From: CAZGSN01 sp964371655 | Lineage (GTDB): Bacteria > Desulfobacterota > Binatia > HRBIN30 | Assembly (NCBI GenBank): GCA_964371655.1 | Contig: CAYJOD010000038.1 | Span: forward strand, 1-53,315 | Length of the DNA: 53,315 bases | Direction: 5' to 3' | Shown: positions 26,208 to 34,939 of the stretch, one piece after another | How the letters are laid out: each line of letters starts with the position of its first letter | How positions within the stretch are numbered: position 1 is the first letter of the stretch | The notes under the pieces: generated by a model | What the model was told of the DNA's origin: nothing | The model's input: only the letters and a program-made list of their open reading frames with translations | Databases searched by the model: none | Translations under genes and position numbers: made by a program

Positions 26208-27806
26208 ATGAACGAATGCCTTTTCTCCTGTCCAGGGCAACGGCGCGATTGGCGCTTTGCAGGTGTCTGTAGCGTGGTGTCCTTCGCGTTGTTGGTTGCT
26301 GCCCTTCCCAGCGCTGCGCAGACGCGCACGATCCGCACCACCGGCGAGTATCGCATGGGCGACAACGACACTCGCAGCGACGCCAAGCGCCTCGCCCTGC
26401 TCGATGCGAAGCGTCTGGCGCTCGAACAGGTAGGCACTTACGTCGAGGGGATCACCGAAGTCCGCGATCTACAGCTAAGCCGCGATGAGCTACGCGCCTA
26501 CACGGCGGGTATCGTCGAAGTGACGGAGGCGAAGACGGCAAGTGTCACCGAGGGCGACACGATGGTCATTCGCGTCGATGTCGTTTGCGAGATCGACGCC
26601 GCCACCGCAGCGCGCCAGATCGCCAACCTCCGCAAGAACCAACCCGCCAGCGACGAGCTCAAAGCTATGAAGCAGCAGCTCGACCAGCTACGCGCCAAGG
26701 TCGAGGAGCAGACGCGTGTTATCGAGCGAGCAACCACCAAGGCACAGGTCGACACTGCCAGCACCGAACGGCGGCAGGCGCTGCAGTCGGTCGATGTGAA
26801 CACCCAGCTCACACAAGCCTGGGTGGCGCTGGCCGGCTCCGCCGACGCAAGCTTGATGTCTGGGTCATCGGGCCAGGACGCGCGGCGAGAAGCGCGCCGC
26901 CTCATCACCAGCGCGCTCGCTGCAGATCCAGGAAGTGCATTGGCACATCATATAATGGGCGTCATACTGAGCGAGGAGGGTGACCACGAAGGCGCCATCC
27001 GCGAGTATCGCGAGGCGCTTCGGCTGAACCGAAATGGAGCCGCAACGCACGTCTCTCTCGGCGTAGAACTCCGTGCTACGGATGACCTCGAAGGCGCCAT
27101 CCGTGAGTACCGCGAAGCTCTGCACCTCAGGCCAAATGATGCCACGGCGCACAACAACCTCGGCGCCGCCCTCTACGAAAAGAACGACCACGACAGCGCC
27201 ATCCGCGAGTACCGCGAGGCTCTGCGCCTCAAGCCAGATGATGCCGGTATGCACAGCAATCTCGGCATTGCCCTCAAAGCCAAGAAGGACCACGACGGCG
27301 CCATCGGCGAGTACCGCGAAGCTCTGCGCCTCAAGCCAGATGATGCGACGGCGCACCAAAATCTGGGCCTCGCCCTCTACGACAAGAAAGACCTCGACGG
27401 CGCCATCCGCGAGTACCACGAAGCTCTGCTTCTCAAGCCAGATGACGCCGCAGCTCACCACAATCTCGGCATCGCACTCTACGACAAGAGGGACCTCGAC
27501 GGCGCCATCCGCGAGTACCGCGAAGCTCTGCGCTTCAGGCCAAATTATGCCGAAGCGCACCACAATCTCGGCGTCACACTCTACGACAAGAAGGACCTCG
27601 ACAGCGCCATCCGCGAGTACCGCGAGGCGCTGCGCGTCAAGCCAGATTATGCCAACGCACACTACGGTCTCGGCAACGTCCTCGCCGCGAAGGCTGACAG
27701 CGCCGCCGCGATCGAGCAGTTTCGCCTCTACCTGCGCAGCTCGAAAGACAAAGATTGGTCCGAACGCGCCCGCGCACGCATTCGCGAGCTTGGCGGGACG
27801 CCGTGA
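26208..27806 (+). CDS. FlgT_N-like protein with coiled coil and eight TPRs
   Basis: A 532-residue protein from the ATG at 26208. Export signal at ~15-38, FlgT_N/LPP20-like domain at ~45-130 (DAKRLALLDAKRLALEQVGTYVEG, then V.D..L), coiled coil at ~148-185, and eight 34-residue TPRs at ~241-515. The TPRs are extremely alike, with GAIREYREALRLKPDDA-type consensus, and the DNA repeats every 102 bases exactly. Such a superhelix would bind a peptide or protein partner in the periplasm. It is the last gene of the envelope locus, 25 bases after the DUF4384 gene. Confidence 0.85.
   Translation: MNECLFSCPGQRRDWRFAGVCSVVSFALLVAALPSAAQTRTIRTTGEYRMGDNDTRSDAKRLALLDAKRLALEQVGTYVEGITEVRDLQLSRDELRAYTAGIVEVTEAKTASVTEGDTMVIRVDVVCEIDAATAARQIANLRKNQPASDELKAMKQQLDQLRAKVEEQTRVIERATTKAQVDTASTERRQALQSVDVNTQLTQAWVALAGSADASLMSGSSGQDARREARRLITSALAADPGSALAHHIMGVILSEEGDHEGAIREYREALRLNRNGAATHVSLGVELRATDDLEGAIREYREALHLRPNDATAHNNLGAALYEKNDHDSAIREYREALRLKPDDAGMHSNLGIALKAKKDHDGAIGEYREALRLKPDDATAHQNLGLALYDKKDLDGAIREYHEALLLKPDDAAAHHNLGIALYDKRDLDGAIREYREALRFRPNYAEAHHNLGVTLYDKKDLDSAIREYREALRVKPDYANAHYGLGNVLAAKADSAAAIEQFRLYLRSSKDKDWSERARARIRELGGTP
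26937..27728 (+). repeat. 102-bp tandem coding repeat (TPR array)
   Basis: The GCCATC at the start of each unit recurs at about 26994, 27096, 27198, 27300, 27402, 27504 and 27606, a constant 102-base step. Middle units are the most alike, a sign of recent unequal crossing-over or gene conversion rather than only protein-level constraint. Confidence 0.85.
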
Positions 27807-27846
27807 TGACGGTGAGACGATCAACTCTTGCGAGCGGAGATGGCCG

Positions 27847-27999
27847 ATGAAAGTGAATCACAAGAACGCGCCTCAGTGGTTCGCGTTGATCGTGCCCTGC
27901 ACCCTCGCCGACGACGCAACCCTGCCTCGCTCCTGCCCCGCGCTGGAATGCCGAAAGCCATGCGTCGGCCGTAGTGTCGCTGACCCTCTCGCGAAGTAG
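27847..27999 (+). CDS. Possible 50-codon small ORF, doubtful
   Basis: A short frame starting with an ATG preceded by CGGAG at 7-base spacing in the gap after the TPR gene. The predicted product has three cysteines, no clear signal peptide and no recognisable motif. It could be a real small protein or chance; only the ribosome-binding site speaks for it. Confidence 0.2.
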   Translation: MKVNHKNAPQWFALIVPCTLADDATLPRSCPALECRKPCVGRSVADPLAK

Positions 28000-28043
28000 C
28001 CACACAGTTCTCTCAGGCTTGGTCTTCATGCTACGAAGCAGCG

Positions 28044-30629
28044 ATGCGATCGTTCCGAAACGGCAGAGTTCGTTCCATGTCGGCGGTGCTACTCGCCCTC
28101 GTCGGCGTCGGTGTGGCAGGTTGCGGCCCGCTGCAGCTCGTTGGCTATTGGCTATACCCCGACGATCCCCAATTCGAAAATGGCGCCAGCGTCGATCTCC
28201 CCGCCTTGCAGGCTGAGGTTACCGTCGTGCACCGCGCCGATGGCCTGTGGAAGATCTCCGCCACCAATGAAGCGGACGCGATGCGTGTCGAGGGCTATCT
28301 GGTGGCGCGCGACCGCATGTTCCAGCTCGACCTATTTCGCCACATGGCCCGTGGCGAGTTGGCGGCGCTCCTGGGCGATCGCCAGCTCGGTGAGAAGACG
28401 ACGCTGCAGACCGACGTGATGAATCGAGCTCTCGGCTTTGCCGCCGGCGCCGAAGAGATGCTCGCCGCGACGTCGGCGCAGGAGCGGGAGTTACTGAGTG
28501 CGTACGCGGGTGGGATCAATGCCTGGATCAAGCAGGCACATCTCTCCATCGAACATCGCTTACTGGGCTCCAAGTCTATACGCGACTGGCAGGCCGTCGA
28601 CTCGCTCGCGATCTATCTGATGCTCAGTCACAGCCTTTCCGGCAACGCCGACCGTGAGATGCGGCGTCTGCGGGTTGCGTGCGAGATCGGCCTCGATGCG
28701 ATGGAGCAGGTGTTTCCGACGACGGTTGAATTTGGCGGCTTCACGTTGCCGCCCGCAGATGTTCCTGACAAGCACTTCCCGGTGGCGGTCGCGGTTGTAC
28801 CCGAGCTGCGCGAGGATTTGGCGAGTCTGTGCCGGCAAGGGCAGGACGATGCGCTGCAGCCTACGGCGGTGCCGCTGCGCCGGGCTGCCGCGCCGGTGCC
28901 AGCGCCGGCACTGGCGCTTCTTGGTGGGCTGAGCTCGCTTTCGGCGAGCAATAACTGGGTGGTCGCAGGGATCCTGACCCGATCGGGCAAGCCGGTGCTG
29001 TCGAGCGATCCGCACTTGCCGCACATGAACCCGCCGATCATGTGGGGTGTCGAGATCGAGACGCCGGACAACCACGTCGCCGGCTTCACCATCCCTGGGC
29101 TGCACCGCATTGTATTCGGGCACAACGGTCACGTCGCCTGGGGAGCGACGACGAATCATGTCGACCGCCAGGACCTGGTCATCCACAAAGCGCGCCGAGA
29201 AGAGCGGAACGGCAAAATGGTCGAAGGCTACGAGGTCGAGGGCGAGCTCGTCGCCTTCGATGTTCACAAAGAGCGCTTCGAGGTCAAGGACGGCGAAACG
29301 GTCGAGGTCGGTATTCGCTTTACCAAGGATGGGCCGTTGCTCAACGACATCGAACCCTTCGTTGCCGGCAAGATCCCGCTGACGGCGCTACGCGTGGCGT
29401 CGATCGGCGCCGGCCGCGATCTCGATGGCGCCGCGCAGGTCAATCACGCCCAGACGATTTCGGACTTCATTGCTGCCATCCAGATGTTCGATCAGGGTTG
29501 CTCGAACTGGGTGTTTGCCGACAATGAGGGTGGAATTGGCTACCGCAGTCCGTGCCGGCTGCCGATCCGTCGCGCCTGGCGTGGCACCTTTCCGATTCCG
29601 GGCTGGCTACATCGCTACGAGTGGGACGGGTATCTGGACAAGGAACAGCTGCCGTCATCGACCAACCCGGTGCGCGGTTGGATTGCCAGCGCCAATAGCG
29701 ACATCGTGCCGCTAGATTATCTGTTTACCGCCTACAACAACGACTCCTCGGCGCCGTGGCGGTTGTCGCGCATTACCTCGCGGATTCAAGCGGAAGTGTC
29801 GGCGCACCTCACCCCCGAGGCGTCCGCGGCGATTCAGCTCGATTTGTTTCAGCCGTTCTGGACGGTCATTCGCGGCCGCGTCGCGGATGGATTTTGCGCT
29901 GCCGAGAACGCCCTGCCGGTGGCGGAGGACGAAGCCCTGCGACAGAGATTGTGTTCCTGGACGGGCAAGACAGCGCCGGATTCGGTGGAAGCGACGCTGT
30001 TCAATCTATGGAGCAATGCCGTGCTCGATCACGCTCTTGCCGATGCCTTGCCGGGCGGAGCGACGAGCGCGACGTGGCACTTCGTGCAGACCCTACCGCA
30101 GTTCGAGTCGGTGGCGCAGTGGCTTTGGGCGCGACCCGAAGACGACCGTATCTGGGATGACGTCACCACGCCGGCTACCGAGCAGCGCACGATGATTCTG
30201 AAGGCGGCCTTTAGCGATGCGGTGGCGGAGGCGCGGCGGCGTTGGGGAACGGACACGCAACATTGGCAATGGGGTAAGGTACGGCCGTTCATCCTGCGTC
30301 ATCCGTTTGCGACCGACGACGGTTTTCTCGGCCGGCTCTTGAACAGCCCACCGTTGAACATCGGCGGTGATAACGAGAGTGTCTTCAAACACCAGTACCT
30401 CCGTTCTGACCGTACTCATATGAAGGCGGTGATTGGCCCCGTGGTGCGCTTCACCGTGGACATGGCCGATCCGTGGAGAGCGACATACATGCTCGCTGGT
30501 GGCGAAAGCGGCTGGCCGGGCTCGAAGTACTACGGCAACCTGTTGGCGGACTGGGCGCTGGGCAAGAGTCGCGAGCTCACTCCAACTGACCCCGGCGCCG
30601 GTGCGATCACCGTGCGCTTCAGACCGTAG
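28044..30629 (+). CDS. Penicillin-acylase-family lipoprotein
   Basis: An 861-residue Ntn-hydrolase precursor with lipobox VAGC (C27). Members are self-cleaved into alpha and beta chains and hydrolyse amide bonds in substrates such as beta-lactam side chains or acyl-homoserine lactones. The autocatalytic Ser is S302 in SASNNWVV. Upstream lies the alpha-chain ARDRMFQLDLFRHMARGEL motif; downstream are SSDPHLPHMNP, GHNGHVAWG and the HRYEW/SSTNPVRGWIASAN region, all family-typical. As a lipoprotein it would act in the periplasm or at the surface. Family certain; substrate (antibiotic, quorum signal or other amide) cannot be read from the sequence. Confidence 0.93.
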   Translation: MRSFRNGRVRSMSAVLLALVGVGVAGCGPLQLVGYWLYPDDPQFENGASVDLPALQAEVTVVHRADGLWKISATNEADAMRVEGYLVARDRMFQLDLFRHMARGELAALLGDRQLGEKTTLQTDVMNRALGFAAGAEEMLAATSAQERELLSAYAGGINAWIKQAHLSIEHRLLGSKSIRDWQAVDSLAIYLMLSHSLSGNADREMRRLRVACEIGLDAMEQVFPTTVEFGGFTLPPADVPDKHFPVAVAVVPELREDLASLCRQGQDDALQPTAVPLRRAAAPVPAPALALLGGLSSLSASNNWVVAGILTRSGKPVLSSDPHLPHMNPPIMWGVEIETPDNHVAGFTIPGLHRIVFGHNGHVAWGATTNHVDRQDLVIHKARREERNGKMVEGYEVEGELVAFDVHKERFEVKDGETVEVGIRFTKDGPLLNDIEPFVAGKIPLTALRVASIGAGRDLDGAAQVNHAQTISDFIAAIQMFDQGCSNWVFADNEGGIGYRSPCRLPIRRAWRGTFPIPGWLHRYEWDGYLDKEQLPSSTNPVRGWIASANSDIVPLDYLFTAYNNDSSAPWRLSRITSRIQAEVSAHLTPEASAAIQLDLFQPFWTVIRGRVADGFCAAENALPVAEDEALRQRLCSWTGKTAPDSVEATLFNLWSNAVLDHALADALPGGATSATWHFVQTLPQFESVAQWLWARPEDDRIWDDVTTPATEQRTMILKAAFSDAVAEARRRWGTDTQHWQWGKVRPFILRHPFATDDGFLGRLLNSPPLNIGGDNESVFKHQYLRSDRTHMKAVIGPVVRFTVDMADPWRATYMLAGGESGWPGSKYYGNLLADWALGKSRELTPTDPGAGAITVRFRP

Positions 30630-30926
30630 CCGCGGTTCGCGACCGAAGTAACGGCGCGGTGGTCCGACTGCGGCGCTATTTGGCGAGTGCTCGCACAAGT
30701 TGCTCTCGGCATCGAGTTGGCGGCGCCCTTGAAGATGCAGCGGCCAGTTCCTTCCCAAGATCGCAGGAAGTCGGACCGTCGTTCTCATGGTCGACCAATT
30801 CTGCCGCCAACGGTGGCAATCCCGTCAGGCTGTCATCTGCCGGCATAATGTTTTTGCGAAGCCATTGAGTAGTTGGCAACATGAGCGTAAGTGTATCGAT
30901 CGACAGGGGGAACGGAGGGACAGGCA

Positions 30927-31460
30927 ATGACAATTCGGCAATATCGCAGGCTCGCGGGTGGGCTCGTTGCTCTCGTGTTGGCGCTACCGGCGCTGGCGCT
31001 GGCGGCTCCAATTCCAATTGCGCTTTCACGAGTGGTTCTGCGCAGCAACACGACACTCGAACGCAGCGACGGTAGCCTGTTCATCCGTGCCCTGGTGAAT
31101 GACAACGACGCCGGCACGCTGGAGGCGGATATTCTCGCTGGCACGACCTCGATCGAGATCGCGGATAGTGGCAGCTTCACGCTGACGCTGGATCTCGCTG
31201 GCTGTAGTCAGGGCGGCGGCCCTGGCCACACCATCAGCTGTCCCGTCGCGCGTGGGCGCGTGATGTTCTACCCAGTCTTTCGGTTCCCGCTGCTCTATCG
31301 GATGGTAGTGTCGCAGCGGAGTTTGGGTGCCGCTGTGGCGGGGACCGTTACACCACTTGCACCCGTCACCGTGACCCTGCATCAGTCCAGCAACGTTCGG
31401 CCGGACAACATCTCGAACTGCAGGGCCGGCAAGATGAACACCGTGTGTAACGAGCCATGA
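30927..31460 (+). CDS. Secreted protein consisting of a Cys-paired beta module
   Basis: A 177-residue protein from the ATG at 30927 (CGGAGGGA upstream). Signal peptide at 1-27 (LALAAP). The mature part is strand-rich, with LVNDNDAG, then L.GC.Q..G.G..I.C, then R..F.PV...P..Y.M.VS.R.L, ending VCNEP. The same module forms the C-terminus of the next, overlapping gene, so this looks like a free-standing copy. No known family recognised. The stop overlaps the preferred-frame start area of the following gene, so the two are probably co-transcribed. Confidence 0.75.
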   Translation: MTIRQYRRLAGGLVALVLALPALALAAPIPIALSRVVLRSNTTLERSDGSLFIRALVNDNDAGTLEADILAGTTSIEIADSGSFTLTLDLAGCSQGGGPGHTISCPVARGRVMFYPVFRFPLLYRMVVSQRSLGAAVAGTVTPLAPVTVTLHQSSNVRPDNISNCRAGKMNTVCNEP

Positions 31461-31525
31461 TGGCGCCGTCGCGGGCACGGGTCACTGACAAATCGATTCG
31501 ATCACAGGCAGAAGGGAGCGCACTG

Positions 31526-33601
31526 ATGTTCACCGCGGACGAACGAGTCAAGAGTGATGTCGGGCAGCTGTCTGGTTTCAACCGTCGCTCACACATCGGA
31601 GCCAAGGGAGGCCGGAGCTCTCGGTCTGCGACCGTCCTATACCTGGTTCTGTGCGTCGCAGTGGGCGTGGCCGCCGCGATGGCAATGAGCGGTGTGGCCT
31701 ACGCAAACGGATGCGTCAGCGCCACCCGGTACGTCAGCGCCACCGGTAACAACAGTGGGAATGACTGCAGCAACCCCGCGACTCCCTGCGCCACGATCCA
31801 GCAGGGAATTGACACCGCCTGTCCCGGAGACACCGTGAGTGTGGGGCCGGGTACCTACAGTGTAGGGGGCGGCGGGTGCGGAATGTGGTGTGGCGCCACT
31901 GTCGTCGAGATCAACAAGTCAGTCACCTTGCGGTCGACAAGCGGTCCGGCCGCGACGATCATCGACGGCAACTCCGCTTCCGGGAACTATTATGTCGTCC
32001 GGATCGACGCCAGCAATGTCATCGTCGATGGATTCACCATCACCAACCCGATCTATGGGCTTTCGCCCGGCCCGGGGTTGGGGAGGGCCGACGCGAGTGG
32101 GATCGCGATCAACACCCCCGCGGGGCCAGCGTACTCGAATATTCGCATCACCAACTGCATCGTCCACGATATCGGTATCCTTACTCGTACGCCGGCTGAG
32201 TTCGGCACCATGGGTATCAACTCCGGGCCGGTGAACGGCTTGGAGATCGATCATTGCCAGGTCTACAGCATCGGTAACGCGGACCCGGACTATTGGGCGC
32301 TTGGTATCTTCGTCTGGGGCGACGTGGATATGGCGCAGAACGTGAACGTCCACGATAACGTGATCCACGACATCATCCACCCGAATTTCAGCATCGCGGT
32401 GAACGCGGCGAGTGGCGGTGTGCAAACGGTGGTGATCGACCACAACACTGTGAGCGGGGAAGCGATCTATGGAATTCGCAGCAGTGGGTCGTTCCTGGGT
32501 GACGTGACCATTACCAACAATACCGTGTCGGGCTCCTCGGGCGCGTGCATTCAGCTGAACGGCTCGGCGCCGCCGCAGATCGTGAAGCAGAATACGATCG
32601 GCGGTTGCGCTACCGGTATCGCGGTCGGATCAAGCGCGGCACCTCCGCAGGTGCACCTCAATCGCATCGTCGGCAATACCGTAGGACTGAACGCGTTGGC
32701 GGCCTCGACGACCGATGCGGAGAACAACTGGTGGGGGTGTAACGAGGGGCCGGGTGCGCCCGGATGCGACACCGCCATCGGATCGGTGGATTTCGATCCG
32801 TGGCTGGTGCTGGGGATCGAGGGAACTGGCACCATCAGCGACGGGCCACCCCCGGTGATCACTCAGTGCGATACGTCAACGCTCACGGCGCGGCTGACGG
32901 TCAATTCGGACGACGTGGACACATCGGCCGCTGGACACGTGCCCGACGGACCGATCGTGACATTCGCTACGAACCTGGGTGGGGTGAGCCCCGTCACCAG
33001 GCCACTGACCAATGGTCTGGCAGTCTCGACGCTGTATCCGGATTGCGTACCCGGCGACGCGACGGTGTCGGCTCACCTCGATGCGGCGACGGTCACCAAC
33101 GTCGTCACCATTGATCCCTCGGCGCCGCACGTCGTCTCCTTCTCTACCTTGAAGGGGAACCGGCTGACGGTGGGTAGCAGGGGCCGCTTCACGATCGGCT
33201 CGCTGGTAAACGACAACGACACGGTGACGCCGTCACTGCCGAATGGCGATCTGGAGCCGACCTTGTTGAGCAACACCGCCATCGTGGAGGTCCATGATCT
33301 GGGAGGCGTGTTCAGCGCCACGGTGCCGCTGACGGGGTGCACCCAACGTACCGGAGCGGGCAGCGAGATCCGCTGTCGCAGCGACGGCGTGCGCGCGCGT
33401 TTCAAGCCGGTTCATGGGTTGCCGCATGTCTTCAAGATGAAGGTGTCGGCGCGCGGTTTGACGACGGCCGAAACCGGTACGCAGCAGCCGATCGGTCCCG
33501 TAAACGTGATCCTGCGCCAGAACGCGACCTGTCGTTATGATTGTATTGAAGAGATCTGCCGCACCTCAGGCCCCCACGGCTTGGTGTGCCGCGAGCCTTG
33601 A
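31526..33601 (+). CDS. Secreted right-handed parallel beta-helix protein
   Basis: About 691 residues from the ATG at 31526, chosen for GAAGGGAG seven bases upstream; an ATG at 31457 overlapping the previous gene is also possible. An export segment lies at ~34-62 (ending AYANG). Residues ~70-420 show parallel beta-helix repeats (CATIQQGIDTACPGDTVSVGPGTY, then repeated I.NN.V/I.HN.V turns). A strand-rich domain precedes a C-terminal ~155-residue module from ~535 shared with the upstream gene: LVNDNDTV, L.GC.Q..GAGSEIRC and a VCREP end. Beta-helix proteins of this type usually bind or cleave polysaccharide; no catalytic residues could be assigned. Confidence 0.85.
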   Translation: MFTADERVKSDVGQLSGFNRRSHIGAKGGRSSRSATVLYLVLCVAVGVAAAMAMSGVAYANGCVSATRYVSATGNNSGNDCSNPATPCATIQQGIDTACPGDTVSVGPGTYSVGGGGCGMWCGATVVEINKSVTLRSTSGPAATIIDGNSASGNYYVVRIDASNVIVDGFTITNPIYGLSPGPGLGRADASGIAINTPAGPAYSNIRITNCIVHDIGILTRTPAEFGTMGINSGPVNGLEIDHCQVYSIGNADPDYWALGIFVWGDVDMAQNVNVHDNVIHDIIHPNFSIAVNAASGGVQTVVIDHNTVSGEAIYGIRSSGSFLGDVTITNNTVSGSSGACIQLNGSAPPQIVKQNTIGGCATGIAVGSSAAPPQVHLNRIVGNTVGLNALAASTTDAENNWWGCNEGPGAPGCDTAIGSVDFDPWLVLGIEGTGTISDGPPPVITQCDTSTLTARLTVNSDDVDTSAAGHVPDGPIVTFATNLGGVSPVTRPLTNGLAVSTLYPDCVPGDATVSAHLDAATVTNVVTIDPSAPHVVSFSTLKGNRLTVGSRGRFTIGSLVNDNDTVTPSLPNGDLEPTLLSNTAIVEVHDLGGVFSATVPLTGCTQRTGAGSEIRCRSDGVRARFKPVHGLPHVFKMKVSARGLTTAETGTQQPIGPVNVILRQNATCRYDCIEEICRTSGPHGLVCREP

Positions 33602-33647
33602 GGGAGCGTCCGCGGATTCTCAACGAGCAGGGGGCAGGGTCGGATTT

Positions 33648-33683
33648 GGTTGTAGGTGCACGGCATGCCGTGCACCTACAACC
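33648..33683. repeat. Perfect 36-bp palindrome
   Basis: Two 18-base arms (GGTTGTAGGTGCACGGCA and its exact reverse complement) with no spacer, 46 bases after the beta-helix gene. A related CGTAGGGGCGC palindrome lies at 9026-9089. It may be a REP-type element or transcription terminator; no T-tract beyond TTTT at 33685-33688. Confidence 0.8.
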
Positions 33684-33849
33684 GTTTTCGCATCTCGGAA
33701 TCTCCGCCAACTCGCCATCCAACCGGCTGTGGAACTTGACGCCTGGGCATGCGCAGGTAGTGTAGCCGCCGGAACCAAACAGCGATCGGCACCCGTCGAC
33801 AGCGGCTGCTTCTCACCTGACCCGCGGATGAAAGGACAGAAACCCACCT

Positions 33850-34938
33850 ATGCGCGACGACGAGCCCTTTGATTTCAGTCGCCGGCCGGGTAGCCCAGAC
33901 CCACTGCGGGACCTGCAGCGCATGTGGGACGATCTGCGTCGCAGCTTCCCGAGCAACCTGGGGTCGGGCATGCCGCGCTTCAACCCGTGGCTTCTCGTCG
34001 TGCTGGCTGCCATCGTCTATGGGCTCACGGGGATTTACATCGTTGCACCGGACGAGCGTGGCTTGGTCCTGCGCTTTGGGCGTTTCGTGCGTGAGGCCGA
34101 GCCCGGACCGAACTATCATCTGCCGTGGCCGATCGAGTTCGTCGTCAAGCCATCGGTGACTCAGATCCGTAAGGAAGAGTTCGGATTTCGCACCGTCGCC
34201 CCCGGTCCGCCGGCCCGCTACCAGACCGTTGACCCCGAAGCCCTCATGCTTACCGGCGACGAGAACATCGTGCAGCTCGAGTTCATCGTGCAGTATCGCA
34301 TCAAGCCGGGTCCGAATGGAGCGCGAGACTTTGCTTTCAACTTGCGCGACCCGCAGGAGACGCTGCGCGTTTGCTCCGAAGCCGCCATGCGCGAGGTGAT
34401 CGGCCAGGACAAGATCGACGAAGCAATGACCGAGGGGCGGCTCGCGGTCGAGGAGAAGGCGCAAGTGGTGTTGCAGAGGATTCTCGATCTGTACGAGTCG
34501 GGCATCGAAGCCGTCGCCGTCAAGTTGCAGGACGTCGGTCCGCCGCGGCAAGTGTCGGACGCGTTCAAAGACGTCATCAGTGCGCAGCAGGACAAGGAAC
34601 GGCTGATCAACGAGTCGCTCGGCTACGCCAACGACGTGGTGCCGAAAGCGCGCGGTCAGGCGGTGCAGCTGCTCAACGAGGCGGAAGGCTACAGCGAGGC
34701 AACCGTGCGCGAAGCTAGCGGCGTCGCACAGCGCTTCACGGCGCTGCAGGAGGCGTACAGTGCATCGAAGTCCGTGACCCGACGCCGTCTCTACATTGAG
34801 ACGATGGAGACCATCCTGCCAAAGATGAACAAGATTCTGATCGACGACGAGGCCGGGCGCCAGGTGGTGCCGTATCTACCTCTCGACGCAGTCGGGCGCG
34901 GCCGCGCCGCCGCCGCTACCGGCGCCGGAGTACCTTGA
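33850..34938 (+). CDS. hflK: FtsH-modulating SPFH protein HflK
   Basis: HflK pairs with HflC in an inner-membrane ring that encloses and restrains the FtsH protease. The 362-residue product has a Gly/Pro-light cytoplasmic leader with RPGSPDPLRDLQRMWDDLR, one membrane helix at ~44-64 (WLLVVLAAIVYGLTGIYIV) and then the SPFH domain (VAPDERGLVLRFGRFVREAEPGPNYHLPWP, VQLEFIVQYRI, ERLINESLGYANDVVPKARG). The order and motifs are classic HflK. A weak AAAGGA precedes the ATG. hflC starts one base after the stop. Confidence 0.96.
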   Translation: MRDDEPFDFSRRPGSPDPLRDLQRMWDDLRRSFPSNLGSGMPRFNPWLLVVLAAIVYGLTGIYIVAPDERGLVLRFGRFVREAEPGPNYHLPWPIEFVVKPSVTQIRKEEFGFRTVAPGPPARYQTVDPEALMLTGDENIVQLEFIVQYRIKPGPNGARDFAFNLRDPQETLRVCSEAAMREVIGQDKIDEAMTEGRLAVEEKAQVVLQRILDLYESGIEAVAVKLQDVGPPRQVSDAFKDVISAQQDKERLINESLGYANDVVPKARGQAVQLLNEAEGYSEATVREASGVAQRFTALQEAYSASKSVTRRRLYIETMETILPKMNKILIDDEAGRQVVPYLPLDAVGRGRAAAATGAGVP

Positions 34939-34939
34939 G

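Noticed and set aside
12688..27806. Curli (csg) or flagellar operon
   Set aside because: The CsgG- and FlgT-like folds are present but no curlin, CsgE/F, flagellin, hook or motor gene is seen.
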